19,274 nt of DNA, from the NCBI GenBank assembly GCA_005793295.1, contig SXSX01000008.1, forward strand, positions 1-19,274. Direction: 5' to 3'. The DNA comes from Burkholderiales bacterium. GTDB taxonomy: Bacteria; Pseudomonadota; Gammaproteobacteria; Burkholderiales; Burkholderiaceae_C. The notes under the pieces are model-generated. The model searched no databases, was not told where the DNA came from, and was given only the letters and a program-made list of their open reading frames with translations. Position numbers and translations under genes: made by a program. Shown here piece by piece: positions 1 to 7,298 of the stretch (positions are counted from its first letter, which is position 1; every line of letters begins with the position of its first letter).

Positions 1-119
1 CGCAAACCTCCCAAAAAGAGGTAACGGTAAGCCTTCGCGGCAAATGCGCGTTTCAAATCGTCGGAATCAAAAATCGGCTTACAGGGCACGTGTAGCCTAC
101 GTTTGCGGACATCAAGCAT
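1..119 (-). CDS. Possible start of an unidentified protein, cut by the window edge
   Basis: On the minus strand an ATG at 119 opens a frame of about 39 codons that runs off the window. It begins MLDVRKRRLHVPCKPIFDSD and continues through DDLKRAFAAKAYRYLFLGGL. An in-frame TAG lies six codons upstream of the ATG, so the start would lie here. It follows the hydratase gene in the same direction with a gap of 70 bases, as a third gene of that group would. No clear ribosome binding site precedes the ATG, and I do not recognise the protein. Two plus-strand frames are also open over this short stretch, so the coding call is weak and rests on the start codon, its position and the strand of the neighbours. 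Confidence 0.3.
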   Translation of the reverse strand, partial: MLDVRKRRLHVPCKPIFDSDDLKRAFAAKAYRYLFLGGL

Positions 120-189
120 GAAATTTACCGGACACTAGTGGTCTTTCTTATGAAACGGATCAAAAATTTTACTGGGGTTGGTGATGCTG

Positions 190-990
190 TCAATGACCTT
201 GAAAGTGTGGTGATTTTTTCTCAACAAACGCTATGGCCGCTTCTTTATGGTCTTCGGTTTCAAAAGTTCGAATCATATGTAACGCCTCTAAGTCAAGAAC
301 CTCTGATAAAGAGCCTCGTAAGCCCGCATTGAGGTTGCGTTTCATGTAGCCAATAGCCAAGGTGGGGAGGGCTGCCAGCTCAAGAGCCCATGCGTGGGCC
401 GCTTGGGCCAGTTGATCGTTTGGAACGGACCGGTTTACCAGTCCAATACGCGCCGCTTGCGCACCCAATACAACTTCGCCTGTGAAGTACATCTCGCGGG
501 CTTTGGCGGCCCCGACTAAATAATTTAAAAAATAACTGCCACCAAAATCACCTGAGAGTCCAATTTTGGAGAAGGCTGTGGTGAGTTTGGCGTCGTCTGC
601 AGCTATCCGCATATCGCAGGCCAAAGCCAATGACAGACCGGCACCCGCCGCAGGGCCAGAAATAACAGCTAATGTGGGTTTGGGCATTTCATGCAGCCAC
701 CGGCTGACTTCCATGCTCGCTCGCAGGAGGTTCACGTTTTGCTCGAAAGGCAATGAATTCGCCGAGCCTGGCTCTTTATTCACAAAGCCTTTAACATCCC
801 CCCCGGCACAAAAGGCCCCGCCTGCGCCTGTCAAGACGACCAATCGAACCGAAGGGTCGTTGGCAAGCCGAGGCATGGTTTCGGACAGACCTTTCATTAC
901 TTCTGTGGTCATGGAGTTTCGAGATTGGGGGCGGTTGATGGTGAGGGTTGCAATGCCATCATGAAAAGTTTCAAGTAACTCAGAGCTCAT
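190..990 (-). CDS. Enoyl-CoA hydratase/isomerase family protein (PaaG-like)
   Basis: A 266-residue crotonase-fold protein acting on acyl-CoA thioesters in the cytoplasm. The oxyanion-hole region AFCAGGDVKGF is at 59-69 and the second helix region SGPAAGAGLSLALACD at 111-126. The two glutamates used by classical hydratases appear to be replaced (about S120 and F140), while D148 in GLSGDFGG sits where PaaG-type isomerases carry their aspartate. The C-terminal ending KKSPHFQGH also resembles PaaG, so an isomerase or related activity is more likely than plain hydration. Length fits the family. The ATG at 990 follows the nitroreductase stop by 21 bases, so the two are probably co-transcribed. There are no other phenylacetate-pathway genes nearby, so I assign no gene symbol and leave the substrate open. 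Confidence 0.88.
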   Translation of the reverse strand: MSSELLETFHDGIATLTINRPQSRNSMTTEVMKGLSETMPRLANDPSVRLVVLTGAGGAFCAGGDVKGFVNKEPGSANSLPFEQNVNLLRASMEVSRWLHEMPKPTLAVISGPAAGAGLSLALACDMRIAADDAKLTTAFSKIGLSGDFGGSYFLNYLVGAAKAREMYFTGEVVLGAQAARIGLVNRSVPNDQLAQAAHAWALELAALPTLAIGYMKRNLNAGLRGSLSEVLDLEALHMIRTFETEDHKEAAIAFVEKKSPHFQGH

Positions 991-1011
991 AAGAATCTTT
1001 CTGTTTTAAGT

Positions 1012-1695
1012 CTATGTAGTTTCTTCAAAGCCCACATAGCGCACAAAGGTAGCGTTGTCAGCGCGAACCGATTTCACGCTGTTGGCGACAAAACTCTCAT
1101 CGGGACACCCAAGGGCAATACAGATCATGATGTTCTGGTCTTCTGGGATTCCGGCGTGTTCGCGCACTACGCTGGATTGCATGATGCCTTGTCCGTTGAT
1201 CACGCATCCTAAACCCTGTTCCCATGCCGCCAATACGATGGCGTGCGAAAAAGCACCCAAATCAAACTGGCTGATAGCGGCCGGCTCAAGGTACTTGTCG
1301 TAGGATAAGACCAAGGACACGGGCGCGTCAAATTGGCGAAAACCGCGCATCACCCAATCCGTTCGGCGCTCTTTGTCATCGCGCTCGATGCCCATGGCTT
1401 CAAAGAGTTGGACGGCTACATCAATTTGACGTTTGCGGTGAACCCCTTCATAGGACTCCTTCATCGGGAAGTCTCTTTTGGGAGGAATTCCAGCCACCAT
1501 GTTGTCGGTATTCCCTTTGCGAATGCGTTCCAGAGGTTCGCCGGTAACCACATGCACATGCCAGGGTTGGGTATTCATAGACGAGGGCGCCCATTTGGCG
1601 ACTTCGATGATGGCTTCTATGACTTCGCGGGGTACGGGTTTATTTTGGTAACCGCGCACGCTTTTTCGCGCTTTGATGAGTTGGTTGAATTGCAT
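1012..1695 (-). CDS. Nitroreductase family FMN-dependent oxidoreductase
   Basis: A 227-residue nitroreductase-fold flavoprotein. The N-terminal ARKSVRGY at 9-16 is the phosphate-binding arginine/serine motif for FMN. WAPSSMNTQPWH at 35-46 is the family's second cofactor and dimer segment. The GLGCVINGQG segment and the late IALGCPDE segment are also typical of the family. Such enzymes reduce nitro compounds, quinones or enoyl groups with NAD(P)H; the substrate cannot be read from sequence. The ATG at 1695 has a modest AGGA about eight bases upstream on the minus strand. It is the first gene of a minus-strand pair with the enoyl-CoA hydratase/isomerase gene and diverges from the fatty acid hydroxylase across about 150 bases. 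Confidence 0.9.
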   Translation of the reverse strand: MQFNQLIKARKSVRGYQNKPVPREVIEAIIEVAKWAPSSMNTQPWHVHVVTGEPLERIRKGNTDNMVAGIPPKRDFPMKESYEGVHRKRQIDVAVQLFEAMGIERDDKERRTDWVMRGFRQFDAPVSLVLSYDKYLEPAAISQFDLGAFSHAIVLAAWEQGLGCVINGQGIMQSSVVREHAGIPEDQNIMICIALGCPDESFVANSVKSVRADNATFVRYVGFEETT

Positions 1696-1849
1696 TTTTC
1701 AATCCTATCACTCGACTTTTACCCCGAGAGTCACCTAAAGCAACACTTAGGAGTGAACGTAAACCCTAGGGTAATCTTCTCGATTTTCTAAAATTGATTC
1801 CATACAATGCGATCATTAAAAGAGATGATGAAACTTTAGGAGACGATTG
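1696..1849. promoter_or_regulatory. Divergent intergenic region with candidate promoter and palindrome
   Basis: This stretch separates two divergent starts and should hold promoters for both. On the plus strand TACAAT at 1803-1808 is a good -10 candidate about 40 bases before the hydroxylase ATG, but the matching -35 is poor. A ten-base perfect palindrome, ACCCTAGGGT, lies at 1763-1772 near the middle and could be an operator. AGGAGA at 1838-1843 is the ribosome binding site of the hydroxylase. The assignment is by eye and uncertain. Confidence 0.3.
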
Positions 1850-2728
1850 ATGACAGCTGTGCAAGTTCAAAACGCGTTGGTACTCATGCTCTTGTTGGGG
1901 TTTGGGGTGATGGAATACGCAAGCCGGCGTTACAAAACAACCGTAACCGCCAATAGCAACGACACCAAGCTAGAGCTGTTGATGTTCTTGAGTCTTGTAG
2001 CTATTACCCAACCGCTTGCTATTTTACTTAGCGGCAAGTTGGGATTAGCGCTCTTTCCTGAACTGAAAGATTCACTTGCGCACCTTCCTTGGTATGCAAT
2101 GGTCGGAATCTTGTTGGTCGGTGATGATTTGACCCAATACCTCTGGCACCGAGCCTCGCATTCGCCTTTGTTGTGGCCGCTCCACCGGGCCCATCACTCG
2201 GCACAGTACATGAGCATTCGCGTGACATTCCGCAATAACTTCTTCTATTACATGATGATGCCGGGCCTTTGGATTGCTGGCGCTTTGTTGTACTTGGGTT
2301 TTGGCGGCATGATTTACGCTTTGTATGTCGTGGCAAAACTTGCGATTATTTTGGGAGCCCACTGTGCTTGGCGTTGGGACGAACCCTTGTACAAAATACC
2401 GGCAATGCGTCCTGTGATGTGGGTCTTGGAGCGAACCATTTCAACACCAGCGACCCATTGGGCGCATCACGCAATCACCAACGACGACGGCATCGGCCAC
2501 TACAAAGGTAACTTTGGCAATATGTTGTTTATTTGGGATTTGATTTTTGGATCGGCCTTAATCACCCGCAAGTTCCCTGAAAAAGTGGGTCTGGTAGATG
2601 ACCATTTATTTGGTCAAGAGCGTTGGTATCACCAAATGTTTTACCCCTTTTCGCAATCCAAGCGCGAGCACAGTGCGCTTAAATTTGGGGGTAGCGCCTA
2701 CGTAGCGCCATCCAAAGAAGCGTCTTAA
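1850..2728 (+). CDS. Sterol desaturase/fatty acid hydroxylase family membrane protein
   Basis: A 292-residue integral membrane di-iron oxygenase. The histidine clusters of the superfamily are complete: HRASH at 100-104, HRAHH at 112-116 and HWAHH at 203-207, with a further H171 after a hydrophobic segment. Hydrophobic stretches at about 8-20, 42-65, 82-92 and 134-170 are the likely membrane segments. Such enzymes hydroxylate or desaturate lipids using O2; the lipid acted on is unknown. A TTG three bases upstream could also be read as a start, but AGGAGA at 1838-1843 sits six bases before the ATG and only three before the TTG, so I chose the ATG. The gene converges on ubiC and its TAA overlaps the ubiC stop. 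Confidence 0.9.
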   Translation: MTAVQVQNALVLMLLLGFGVMEYASRRYKTTVTANSNDTKLELLMFLSLVAITQPLAILLSGKLGLALFPELKDSLAHLPWYAMVGILLVGDDLTQYLWHRASHSPLLWPLHRAHHSAQYMSIRVTFRNNFFYYMMMPGLWIAGALLYLGFGGMIYALYVVAKLAIILGAHCAWRWDEPLYKIPAMRPVMWVLERTISTPATHWAHHAITNDDGIGHYKGNFGNMLFIWDLIFGSALITRKFPEKVGLVDDHLFGQERWYHQMFYPFSQSKREHSALKFGGSAYVAPSKEAS

Positions 2729-3261
2729 CCGCAATTTAGCATTTGCACCCATGGGGCAAATGCTTCGAACACCCGCAGGGGCTGGCCATGACGCCAAAAC
2801 ACGGAGCTTCTGCCCCAACGCGGCATTGGGTTCTCAGTGGGGTTTGAATGGAACTGGGCCCAAGCTTTGCGCATTTTTCTCTCAACTTCACCATGACGAG
2901 CTAAGGCATGTGCCTGAAGCGGACTGCGCAATACGGCGCTGTCTTGAAACAACAATTCTGCTAAGGGCCGAGTTCCTAAATTTGTCATCGCCTTCCAAGG
3001 ACCTTGAATCGCGCTGTGTAGCGTTGCGCTGCGAGCCCACACAATGGGTCGGCCGTTGAGCAGCAAAAAAACTTCCCGCGTATGGGCGTTGCTTTGTCCT
3101 AGGTCGAATTTTTCATCAGACCACAGACGTTGGCTGCCCTGGTACAAAATCTTGATAGTGACCTGACCATGCTGACGCAAGCGTTCCGTGAGCGAACCGG
3201 GGGCGAAAAGCCAATGGCGAAGGGATGCAGATATCGGCTTATGTTGGCGCAGCAAGTTCAT
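2725..3261 (-). CDS. ubiC: Chorismate lyase (chorismate to 4-hydroxybenzoate and pyruvate)
   Basis: UbiC makes 4-hydroxybenzoate, the first ring precursor of ubiquinone. The 178 residues match the family in order: W17 and GSLTERL at 22-28, TREVFLL at 61-67 (R62 corresponds to the product-binding arginine), ARS at 77-79, LGTRPLAELLF at 95-105, WGRSSVF at 149-155 and VFEAFAP at 164-170 (E166 corresponds to the conserved glutamate). The stretch between LLF and WGR is about twenty residues longer than in the E. coli enzyme. The frame is open back to a TTG at 3291, but neither that nor the ATG at 3261 has a clear binding site. I prefer the ATG because it gives a family-like N-terminus. It diverges from azlC and converges on the hydroxylase. 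No ubiA lies alongside. Confidence 0.87.
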   Translation of the reverse strand: MNLLRQHKPISASLRHWLFAPGSLTERLRQHGQVTIKILYQGSQRLWSDEKFDLGQSNAHTREVFLLLNGRPIVWARSATLHSAIQGPWKAMTNLGTRPLAELLFQDSAVLRSPLQAHALARHGEVERKMRKAWAQFHSNPTENPMPRWGRSSVFWRHGQPLRVFEAFAPWVQMLNCG

Positions 3262-3346
3262 CACCCAAGAATAGCGCAAACCGCCAGCCAAATAGTTGAC
3301 TTGGGTCGATCACAATAGCGGCACTTTTTTTATTTTTGTTTTTTTC
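3262..3346. promoter_or_regulatory. Short divergent spacer between ubiC and azlC, with a T-rich tract
   Basis: Only 85 bases separate the chosen ATG codons of ubiC (minus) and azlC (plus). Bases 3325-3345 are almost all T on the plus strand, ending directly at the azlC ATG, with no Shine-Dalgarno sequence. On the minus strand this is an A-rich block about 65-85 bases upstream of ubiC. The promoters of both genes must lie in or near here, perhaps overlapping the alternative 5' ends of the genes; I cannot place -10 or -35 boxes with confidence. Confidence 0.3.
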
Positions 3347-4063
3347 ATGTCTGCGCCTTGCTCCAACCCCGTGCCTCAGTCCCAAAATCCCACCGTTTCC
3401 GCATTGGCTCTGACCCTGCCGGTCGCAATGGGGTATATCCCTTTGGGTACTGTGTTTGGGTTTTTGTTTGTTCAAGCGGGCGGCGCGTGGTGGCTGGCAG
3501 TGGCTGCAAGTGTTTTTGTTTTCGCAGGCGCTGCGCAGTACATGATGATTCCTATGCTGGCCGCTGGTATGTCGGTGGGATCGATTGCCTTAGCAACAGC
3601 TGTTGTCAATATGCGCCATGTATTTTATGGCCTGTCTTTGCTCAACAGGATGCCACAAGACCCATTCCTTAAGTGGTACTTGATCTTTGGGTTGACCGAT
3701 GAGACCTATTCCTTGGTCACTACGATGCCGCAAGACTGCGAGCCTAAAAAAATGGTTTGGGTCGCATTGATTAATCAAGGGTGGTGGGTACTCGGAACCT
3801 TGATGGGCGCCCTCATTGGAGCTCAGGCCGCTTCGGGTTTAGAAGGGCTCGATTTTGCATTGGTCGCTTTGTTTTGCGTATTGGCGGTAGAGCAGTGGCG
3901 ATCGCGAAAAAGCTCTGCGCCTTTGTGGGTTGCCTTGGCATCCTACGCAGTGGCGCATCTCTTGTTACCCAGCCATGCCATGGTTGTCTCTATCGGCCTG
4001 AGTGTTTCTGCCGCCGTCTTTCTGCAGCGAAAAAATTTAAAATATAAAGGAGACGCTTCGTGA
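3347..4063 (+). CDS. azlC: AzlC family branched-chain amino acid export protein, large subunit
   Basis: AzlC with AzlD forms an inner-membrane exporter of branched-chain amino acids and some analogues. The 238-residue product has the hallmark AzlC pattern: PVAMGYIPLGTVFGFLF near residues 25-41, a long hydrophobic stretch with FAGAAQYMMIPMLA, then NMRHVFYGLSLL, and FGLTDETYSL. About seven membrane segments are visible. The frame is open back to a TTG at 3296, which would add a phenylalanine-rich leader; the ATG at 3347 is preferred because the family motif begins soon after it. It lacks a Shine-Dalgarno sequence and follows a U-rich tract. The TGA overlaps the azlD start by four bases, the usual translationally coupled arrangement. 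Confidence 0.9.
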   Translation: MSAPCSNPVPQSQNPTVSALALTLPVAMGYIPLGTVFGFLFVQAGGAWWLAVAASVFVFAGAAQYMMIPMLAAGMSVGSIALATAVVNMRHVFYGLSLLNRMPQDPFLKWYLIFGLTDETYSLVTTMPQDCEPKKMVWVALINQGWWVLGTLMGALIGAQAASGLEGLDFALVALFCVLAVEQWRSRKSSAPLWVALASYAVAHLLLPSHAMVVSIGLSVSAAVFLQRKNLKYKGDAS

Positions 4064-4380
4064 TTGACAGCATGTACAGCCTTGGCGCGATTGCAGCGAT
4101 GGGCGTGGTGACTTTCGCATTGCGGGCAATCCCTTTTGTAGCAAGCCAGTGGCTAAAAAAGCATCCTATGGTTCAAAGGCTAGGACAATTTTTGCCGCTT
4201 GCCATCATGACTTTGCTGCTTATTCATTCGGCACTGGGCAGCATCAAAGAAAACCCTGCAGGCCCTTGGGCAGAATTATGGGCGGTTGCTTTGGTGGGAG
4301 TGCTGCAGTGGCGGTACAAAAATGCGCTGCTGAGTATTTTGATTGGCACAGGCGTCTATGTACTCCTGCGTAATTGTTAG
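4060..4380 (+). CDS. azlD: AzlD family branched-chain amino acid export protein, small subunit
   Basis: A 106-residue membrane protein with the AzlD layout: TFALRAIPF near 18-26, LGQFLPLAIMTLLLIH near 41-56 and a hydrophobic C-terminal half, giving about four membrane segments. It is the partner of AzlC. Translation starts at a GTG at 4060; AGGAG at 4048-4052 lies seven bases upstream, a good binding site, and GTGA overlaps the azlC stop. The gene ends ten bases before the stop of a convergent EamA gene. Whether this pair exports leucine/isoleucine/valine or another amino acid cannot be told from sequence. Confidence 0.9.
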   Translation: MIDSMYSLGAIAAMGVVTFALRAIPFVASQWLKKHPMVQRLGQFLPLAIMTLLLIHSALGSIKENPAGPWAELWAVALVGVLQWRYKNALLSILIGTGVYVLLRNC

Positions 4381-4395
4381 GGTTAAAAAATTACG
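4369..4395. repeat. Inverted repeat spanning two convergent stop codons
   Basis: CGTAATT at 4369-4375 is perfectly complemented by AATTACG at 4389-4395, with a 13-base loop. The element includes the azlD TAG and the TAA of the convergent EamA gene. The stem is short and AT-rich, and there is no proper U-tract after it on the plus strand, so it is at best a weak terminator. Confidence 0.3.
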
Positions 4396-5293
4396 ACGCT
4401 TGCGGCGGGATAACCTCATTGCTTAACCAACGCCGCAGAGGGTTCAGGTTTGAAACCAGCAAGCAGGCCAAGAGGATGAGTACGCCACCAAGTGCCATGG
4501 CAAACCCAACGGGTTCGCCAAGCAGGACGACCGCCCAAAACACGCCAAACCCCGTACTCAAAAAATTGGCGCTCATAGAGGCCATGGGTGGGATGTGTCG
4601 AATGATGCGGATAAACAACCAATAGGCAAAACCAGAGGTTGCCACTCCTAAAACAAAAACAGCGCCCAGCGCTTGCAGGCTAAAGTGGGCCTTAGGTAGG
4701 TCATAAAGCGCACCCGGCAGCATCAGGACCACTGCCGCGGCATGCATCCCTGCAGTAATACTCAAAGGTTGCATGCGCGTTGTGGCACGCTTGATAAAGG
4801 GTGTAGCAATTCCAGAGATCGCAGCAGCCAACATCGCAACCAGTGCAGAAAAAATAAGCGCAGGCGTGGGCTCAACAGGTCCTAAACGCACGACCAAAGC
4901 CGCTCCAATAAGGCCCACAAAACACCCTGCGAGTTTGCCGCGCGTGAGGCTTTCTTCCTTGAGTAAGGCGGACGCAAATGCGCCAAACAATACTGCGGTG
5001 ACTGACAGCAAAGCGGCGTATCCTGCTGGAAGCGTTAAAGCGGCCCATGAATACAAAACATGGGGACCTGCAACTCCTAAAAAACCAAGGAGCAAGAGTT
5101 CTTTCCAGTGCGTAAAAGGCCAGGGGTGTTTAAGCGCACGCATGATGACTGCCAAGACGACGGTTGCCAATGCCATACGCAAGCCCGACGATAAGTTGGG
5201 CCCGAGTTGGGGCGCTGCAATTCGGGTCAAAATAAACGAGGCGCCCCACAAAGAGGAAAGCAGTACGAGTTGAAAAAAGTATTTTCTTTGCAC
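4391..5293 (-). CDS. EamA/DMT family transporter
   Basis: A 300-residue inner-membrane protein with about ten hydrophobic segments in two homologous halves, as in drug/metabolite transporters of the EamA type (SSLWGASFILTRIA near the start; FANFLSTG-like segment MSANFLSTGFGVFWAVVLLGEP near 237-258). These usually export metabolites or amino acids; the substrate is unknown. The start is a GTG at 5293: an in-frame TAG lies two codons upstream, so no earlier start exists and the next ATG would remove the first membrane segment. It begins 11 bases after the trpS stop and is the last gene of a seven-gene minus-strand run. Confidence 0.88.
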   Translation of the reverse strand: MQRKYFFQLVLLSSLWGASFILTRIAAPQLGPNLSSGLRMALATVVLAVIMRALKHPWPFTHWKELLLLGFLGVAGPHVLYSWAALTLPAGYAALLSVTAVLFGAFASALLKEESLTRGKLAGCFVGLIGAALVVRLGPVEPTPALIFSALVAMLAAAISGIATPFIKRATTRMQPLSITAGMHAAAVVLMLPGALYDLPKAHFSLQALGAVFVLGVATSGFAYWLFIRIIRHIPPMASMSANFLSTGFGVFWAVVLLGEPVGFAMALGGVLILLACLLVSNLNPLRRWLSNEVIPPQAS

Positions 5294-5304
5294 TGGCTAA
5301 GGAC

Positions 5305-6588
5305 TCAGTCTTGCTCGCGCAGGTTTTGCAAAGCAGCTTCAATACGCTCAGGGCTTGCGTTTAGTGGGTTTATAGGCGAGCCTAATGCGCTTATGCCTTC
5401 TGCTTTGAGTTGCGCAATAGCCAGGCCGGCTAATTTGGGGCTTTCAAAGCCTAGGCTTTGGATTAAAAGCTCACCTTTGGTATCGACGAATTTAAAGTAG
5501 AAGAACCCATCTTTTTCGCGGTACTGCTTAAAGAGGGCGCCGGTTGTTTTGTTGGATTTTTTGACTCCGATTTGGCTCTCAGACGCTAAATTTCGAAGAC
5601 CGACCGCTTGGCGCAGCGTCGCCATGAAAGGTGTCGCTACCGAACGGGCTTTGATGGCGCCATGTTCCAATATGGATTGCACCTCTTTTGGGTTTTCCAT
5701 CAAAAATTGGTAACGCTCACGCATGGGTGCAATTTCTTGGTCAATGCGCTCGAAGAGCTTTTCTTTGGCTTCTCCCCATCCTATGCCCTGTGCGAAAAGC
5801 TTGGCCATGGTGGCCGTTTCTTCAGGGCTGGCGAAGGCCTGGTAAATTTGAAACAGGGCAGACCCCTCGGTGTCTTTGGCTACGCCGGGAGCGAGAGAAT
5901 CGGTTTTGATGCCTGCGATAAGCTTCTTAAGTTGTTCCCGCGGAGCAAACAAGGGAATGGTGTTGTCGTAGCTTTTACTCATCTTGCGCCCATCGAGTCC
6001 TGGCAGAGTCGCAACCGATTCTTCAATGGCGGCCAATGGGGGAACAAAGTGTTCGCCATAGCGGTGGTTGAAACTGTGGGCCATATCGCGGGCCATTTCA
6101 ATGTGCTGAATTTGGTCGCGTCCCACGGGAACGTGGTGGGCGTTAAACATCAAAATGTCTGCGCCCATGAGAACGGGGTACATGAAAAGCCCGGCGGTGA
6201 CATCTGCGTCAGGTTCAAGGCCCGCTTGGGTGTTTTTATCGACCGAGGCTTTGTAGGCATGGGCCCGGTTTAGTATCCCCTTACCGGTGACGCAGGTGAG
6301 AAACCACGTGAGTTCAGGAATTTCAGGAACATCGGATTGTCGGTAAAAGGTCACGCGTTCAGGGTTGAGTCCTGCGGCTAACCAGCTGGCTGCGATCTCG
6401 AGCGTAGACCGTTGAATCCGGGAGGGCTCATCAATTTTGATGAGTGCGTGATAGTCAGCAAGGAAGTAAAAACTTTCAACGCCGTCGCGCAAGCTGGCTT
6501 GAACCGAGGGGCGGATAGAGCCAACGTAATTGCCCAAGTGGGGCGTGCCTGAAGTGGTGATTCCGGTTAAATAGCGAACAGTGCTCAT
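5305..6588 (-). CDS. trpS: Tryptophan--tRNA ligase with C-terminal extension
   Basis: Class I aminoacyl-tRNA synthetase that charges tRNA-Trp. The HIGH-equivalent TPHLGNY is at 15-21, GADILMFNAHHVPVGRDQIQH at 142-162 and KMSKS at 202-206. At 427 residues it is about 90 longer than the roughly 334-residue E. coli enzyme. The catalytic and anticodon parts end near residue 335. The remainder, about 340-400, contains DGFFYFKFVDTKGELLIQS followed by a helix-like segment, resembling the small YegP/DUF1508 fold; this resemblance is by eye. Longer TrpRS proteins occur in betaproteobacteria, so the extension is probably native. The ATG at 6588 has no strong ribosome binding site. It lies 24 bases after the M50 protease stop and 11 bases before the EamA start, inside a seven-gene run. 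Confidence 0.95.
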   Translation of the reverse strand: MSTVRYLTGITTSGTPHLGNYVGSIRPSVQASLRDGVESFYFLADYHALIKIDEPSRIQRSTLEIAASWLAAGLNPERVTFYRQSDVPEIPELTWFLTCVTGKGILNRAHAYKASVDKNTQAGLEPDADVTAGLFMYPVLMGADILMFNAHHVPVGRDQIQHIEMARDMAHSFNHRYGEHFVPPLAAIEESVATLPGLDGRKMSKSYDNTIPLFAPREQLKKLIAGIKTDSLAPGVAKDTEGSALFQIYQAFASPEETATMAKLFAQGIGWGEAKEKLFERIDQEIAPMRERYQFLMENPKEVQSILEHGAIKARSVATPFMATLRQAVGLRNLASESQIGVKKSNKTTGALFKQYREKDGFFYFKFVDTKGELLIQSLGFESPKLAGLAIAQLKAEGISALGSPINPLNASPERIEAALQNLREQD

Positions 6589-6612
6589 AGCGCAATTAGG
6601 GTTTCAAAAAAA

Positions 6613-7281
6613 TTACTGCAACAAGGTTTGCAGAGGGAAAAGTAAAACATCCAACACCGCAAAGGTCACGCCCATCAAAGGCAGCATCCAAAAAGTATTG
6701 ATTATTTTCGTCACAACCAGAGCCATGACGATATAAAAACCCCAAGGCTCAATGCGCGAGACCGCGACGGCTTGGCGGTAGGGCAGCAGCCCGACGAGGA
6801 TGCGTCCGCCATCTAAAGGAGGAATAGGAAAGAGATTGAAAACGCACATCACCACGTTGACCAAAACCCCACCTTGGCACATTTTGATTAAGAAAGGCTC
6901 GCTGACGTCAGCGCCCTTCAATACAAAAAGGAACGCGCCCCAGACCAAGGCCTGAACAAAGTTGATACCAGGACCCGCCAGCGCGACCCACACCATGTCG
7001 CGCTTGGGGTGACGCAATTGGCCAAAATTAACGGGAACCGGCTTGGCGTAGCCAAAGAGAAATGCACCAGAGGTTGCGAAGTACAACATCAAGGGCAGCA
7101 AAATCGTTCCCATCGGATCGATGTGCTTCATGGGGTTGAGAGTCACCCGCCCCATCATCCAAGCCGTGTTGTCACCAAAGTAACGCGCTGCGTAACCATG
7201 GGCTGCTTCATGCAAGGTGATAGAAAAAATCACCGGCAGCGCGTAAAGCGTGACGGTTTGAATCAGATGGGCAAAGTCCAT
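6613..7281 (-). CDS. Site-2 protease family (M50) membrane metalloprotease
   Basis: A 222-residue polytopic membrane protein. HEAAH at 24-28 is the zinc-binding HExxH in the first membrane segment, and PLDGG at 155-159 supplies the third zinc ligand (D157) in a later segment, with FNLFPIPP before it. It lacks the PDZ domain of RseP, so it belongs to the short rhomboid-independent S2P group often found next to trpS or yciO in proteobacteria. It probably cleaves membrane-embedded substrates, but none is known from context. The ATG at 7281 follows the yciO stop by 17 bases and there is no obvious binding site, which suggests translational coupling. Confidence 0.9.
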   Translation of the reverse strand: MDFAHLIQTVTLYALPVIFSITLHEAAHGYAARYFGDNTAWMMGRVTLNPMKHIDPMGTILLPLMLYFATSGAFLFGYAKPVPVNFGQLRHPKRDMVWVALAGPGINFVQALVWGAFLFVLKGADVSEPFLIKMCQGGVLVNVVMCVFNLFPIPPLDGGRILVGLLPYRQAVAVSRIEPWGFYIVMALVVTKIINTFWMLPLMGVTFAVLDVLLFPLQTLLQ

Positions 7282-7298
7282 AAGGCGGCAGTGTTGTT

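Noticed and set aside
5608..6273. 221-codon open frame on the plus strand opposite trpS
   Set aside because: It lies wholly inside the well-supported trpS gene on the other strand and shows no recognisable domain; it is a product of trpS codon usage.
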